Shown here: positions 51,999-52,247 of the stretch, one piece after another
Layout of the letters: every line of letters begins with the position of its first letter
Position numbering within the stretch: the stretch's first letter is position 1
Notes under the pieces: generated by a model
Seen by the model: the letters and a program-made list of their open reading frames with translations, nothing else
Databases searched by the model: none
What the model was told of the DNA's origin: nothing
Origin: SVTX01 sp045660325
GTDB lineage: Bacteria; Bacillota; Clostridia; Oscillospirales; CAG-272
DNA length: 52,247 bases
Assembly: GCA_045660325.1 (NCBI GenBank)
Contig: JAZRDO010000017.1
Span: 1-52,247 of the forward strand
Direction: 5' to 3'
Translations under genes and position numbers: made by a program

Positions 51999-52027
51999 TT
52001 GACAAACACATTAAAAAATGATATAAT
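51999..52027 (+). promoter_or_regulatory. Consensus SigA promoter of tRNA-Pro
   Basis: TTGACA (51999-52004), 17 bases, TATAAT (52022-52027): a perfect match, about 9 bases before the likely start and 16 before the mature 5' end. Confidence 0.93.
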
Positions 52028-52042
52028 GCTTTAGTGTGATTT

Positions 52043-52118
52043 CGAGGTGTAGCGCAGGTGGTAGCGCGCCAGTTTCGGGTACTGGAGGCCGCGAGTTCGA
52101 GTCCCGCCACTTCGACCA
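52043..52118 (+). tRNA. tRNA-Pro (anticodon CGG)
   Basis: 76 nt with encoded CCA. Acceptor CGAGGTG pairs with CACTTCG (one G-U). D stem GCGC/GCGC. Anticodon arm CCAGT-TTCGGGT-ACTGG gives anticodon CGG, reading CCG. T arm GCGAG-TTCGAGT-CCCGC has one A-C mismatch (52-62), and discriminator A is followed by CCA. It has its own perfect promoter and a terminator directly after. Confidence 0.97.
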
Positions 52119-52154
52119 AAAAATATGGGAGGCTAAATGCCTCCCATATTTTTT
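52119..52154 (+). terminator. tRNA-Pro terminator
   Basis: Stem AAATATGGGAGGC with GCCTCCCATATTT and a 5-base loop (TAAAT), then a T run. Its A run on the left would also let it end the minus-strand gene to the right. Confidence 0.93.
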
Positions 52155-52156
52155 GC

Positions 52157-52246
52157 TCAAAGTACGTATTGACGAAGAACTCGCTCCATTTCTTTGAAAT
52201 GGATAGCTTTGCACCCCAAATGAGAATACTTAAAAAGAGGATTTTG
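52157..52246 (-). CDS. Possible partial CDS, C-terminal end only
   Basis: A frame open from the right edge to TGA at 52157-52159 encodes 29 residues with protein-like composition (FKYSHLGCKAIHFKEMERVL). No start lies in the window. I do not recognise the family. It ends at the tRNA terminator, which would fit a converging gene. Confidence 0.35.
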   Translation of the reverse strand, partial: QNPLFKYSHLGCKAIHFKEMERVLRQYVL

Positions 52247-52247
52247 G

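Noticed and set aside
51898..52214. Minus-strand ORFs over the tRNA-Pro gene reading WRDSNSRPPVPETGALPP-like sequence
   Set aside because: This peptide is the known antisense translation of tRNA genes and lies on a clear tRNA; not a protein.
1..52247. CRISPR arrays, insertion sequences, prophage or integrase genes
   Set aside because: No direct-repeat array, transposase or phage gene was seen; only short palindromes and terminators.

Overview
The window looks like chromosomal core genome from an anaerobic, low-to-medium GC Clostridia-type Firmicute, probably an uncultured gut lineage. The evidence is a SpoIVA spore-coat ATPase gene with a SigE-like promoter, the SCIFF ranthipeptide precursor and its radical SAM maturase, WhiA, a DUF1385 (YqhQ) protein, MutS2, Firmicute-style SigA promoters (TTGACA-17-TATAAT), strong Shine-Dalgarno sequences and many U-tailed hairpin terminators. 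I see no phage, insertion sequence, CRISPR array or plasmid module. This is a housekeeping region with some accessory surface genes.

Layout. Bases 1-4411 are a minus-strand run: yqhQ, nagB, a YwlG/DUF436 gene, a small membrane protein with two calcium-loop-like motifs, a membrane zinc-ribbon protein, and a ComEC-like metallo-beta-lactamase hydrolase cut by the left edge. Bases 4609-8314 hold two secreted proteins: a GH99/GH71-like protein with a CBM9-like domain and a C-terminal anchor, and an SLH-domain protein. Bases 8464-12536 (plus) carry an RluA pseudouridine synthase, a DUF3810 membrane metallopeptidase-like protein, a 557-base gap and murA. Bases 12673-19642 (minus) carry spoIVA, a lipoprotein, a stand-alone MsmX/UgpC-type ABC ATPase, tex and an rsuA-family gene. 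Bases 19781-25884 (minus) are a yjjG-murB-whiA-dnaE operon. Bases 26104-33273 (plus) are a coaE - lytic transglycosylase - M18 aminopeptidase - prfA - sua5 - type IIA topoisomerase A subunit - 34-residue membrane peptide operon. Bases 33310-38868 (minus) are mutS2, a left-handed beta-helix protein, glmM and a DUF2974 lipase-like gene. Bases 38975-40649 (minus) are the SCIFF ranthipeptide locus. Next come dxs with an 11-bp-arm inverted repeat across its promoter, an acidic lipoprotein, and upp-rluA-lnt. Bases 46853-50944 (plus) are mtaB, a divergent PurL-like protein, rpmB with a structured leader, and a GME-fold gene. The right end has a flavin reductase-like gene and a tRNA-Pro(CGG) with its own promoter and terminator.

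How the genes work together. Cell-wall and amino-sugar supply recurs (nagB, glmM, the beta-helix protein, murA, murB, lytic transglycosylase). Translation and RNA modification is the second theme (three pseudouridine synthases, mtaB, sua5, prfA, rpmB, tRNA-Pro); Sua5 makes t6A and MtaB methylthiolates it, so the window holds two steps of one tRNA-37 pathway. Most boundaries are marked by recognisable promoters and terminators, so transcription units can be read directly.

Most worth a second look: the PurL-like protein that appears to have lost PurL substrate motifs, the operator-like palindrome on the dxs promoter, the rpmB leader, the calcium-loop mini membrane protein, the 34-residue peptide after the topoisomerase gene, the coiled-coil insertion in YqhQ, and the SCIFF locus.
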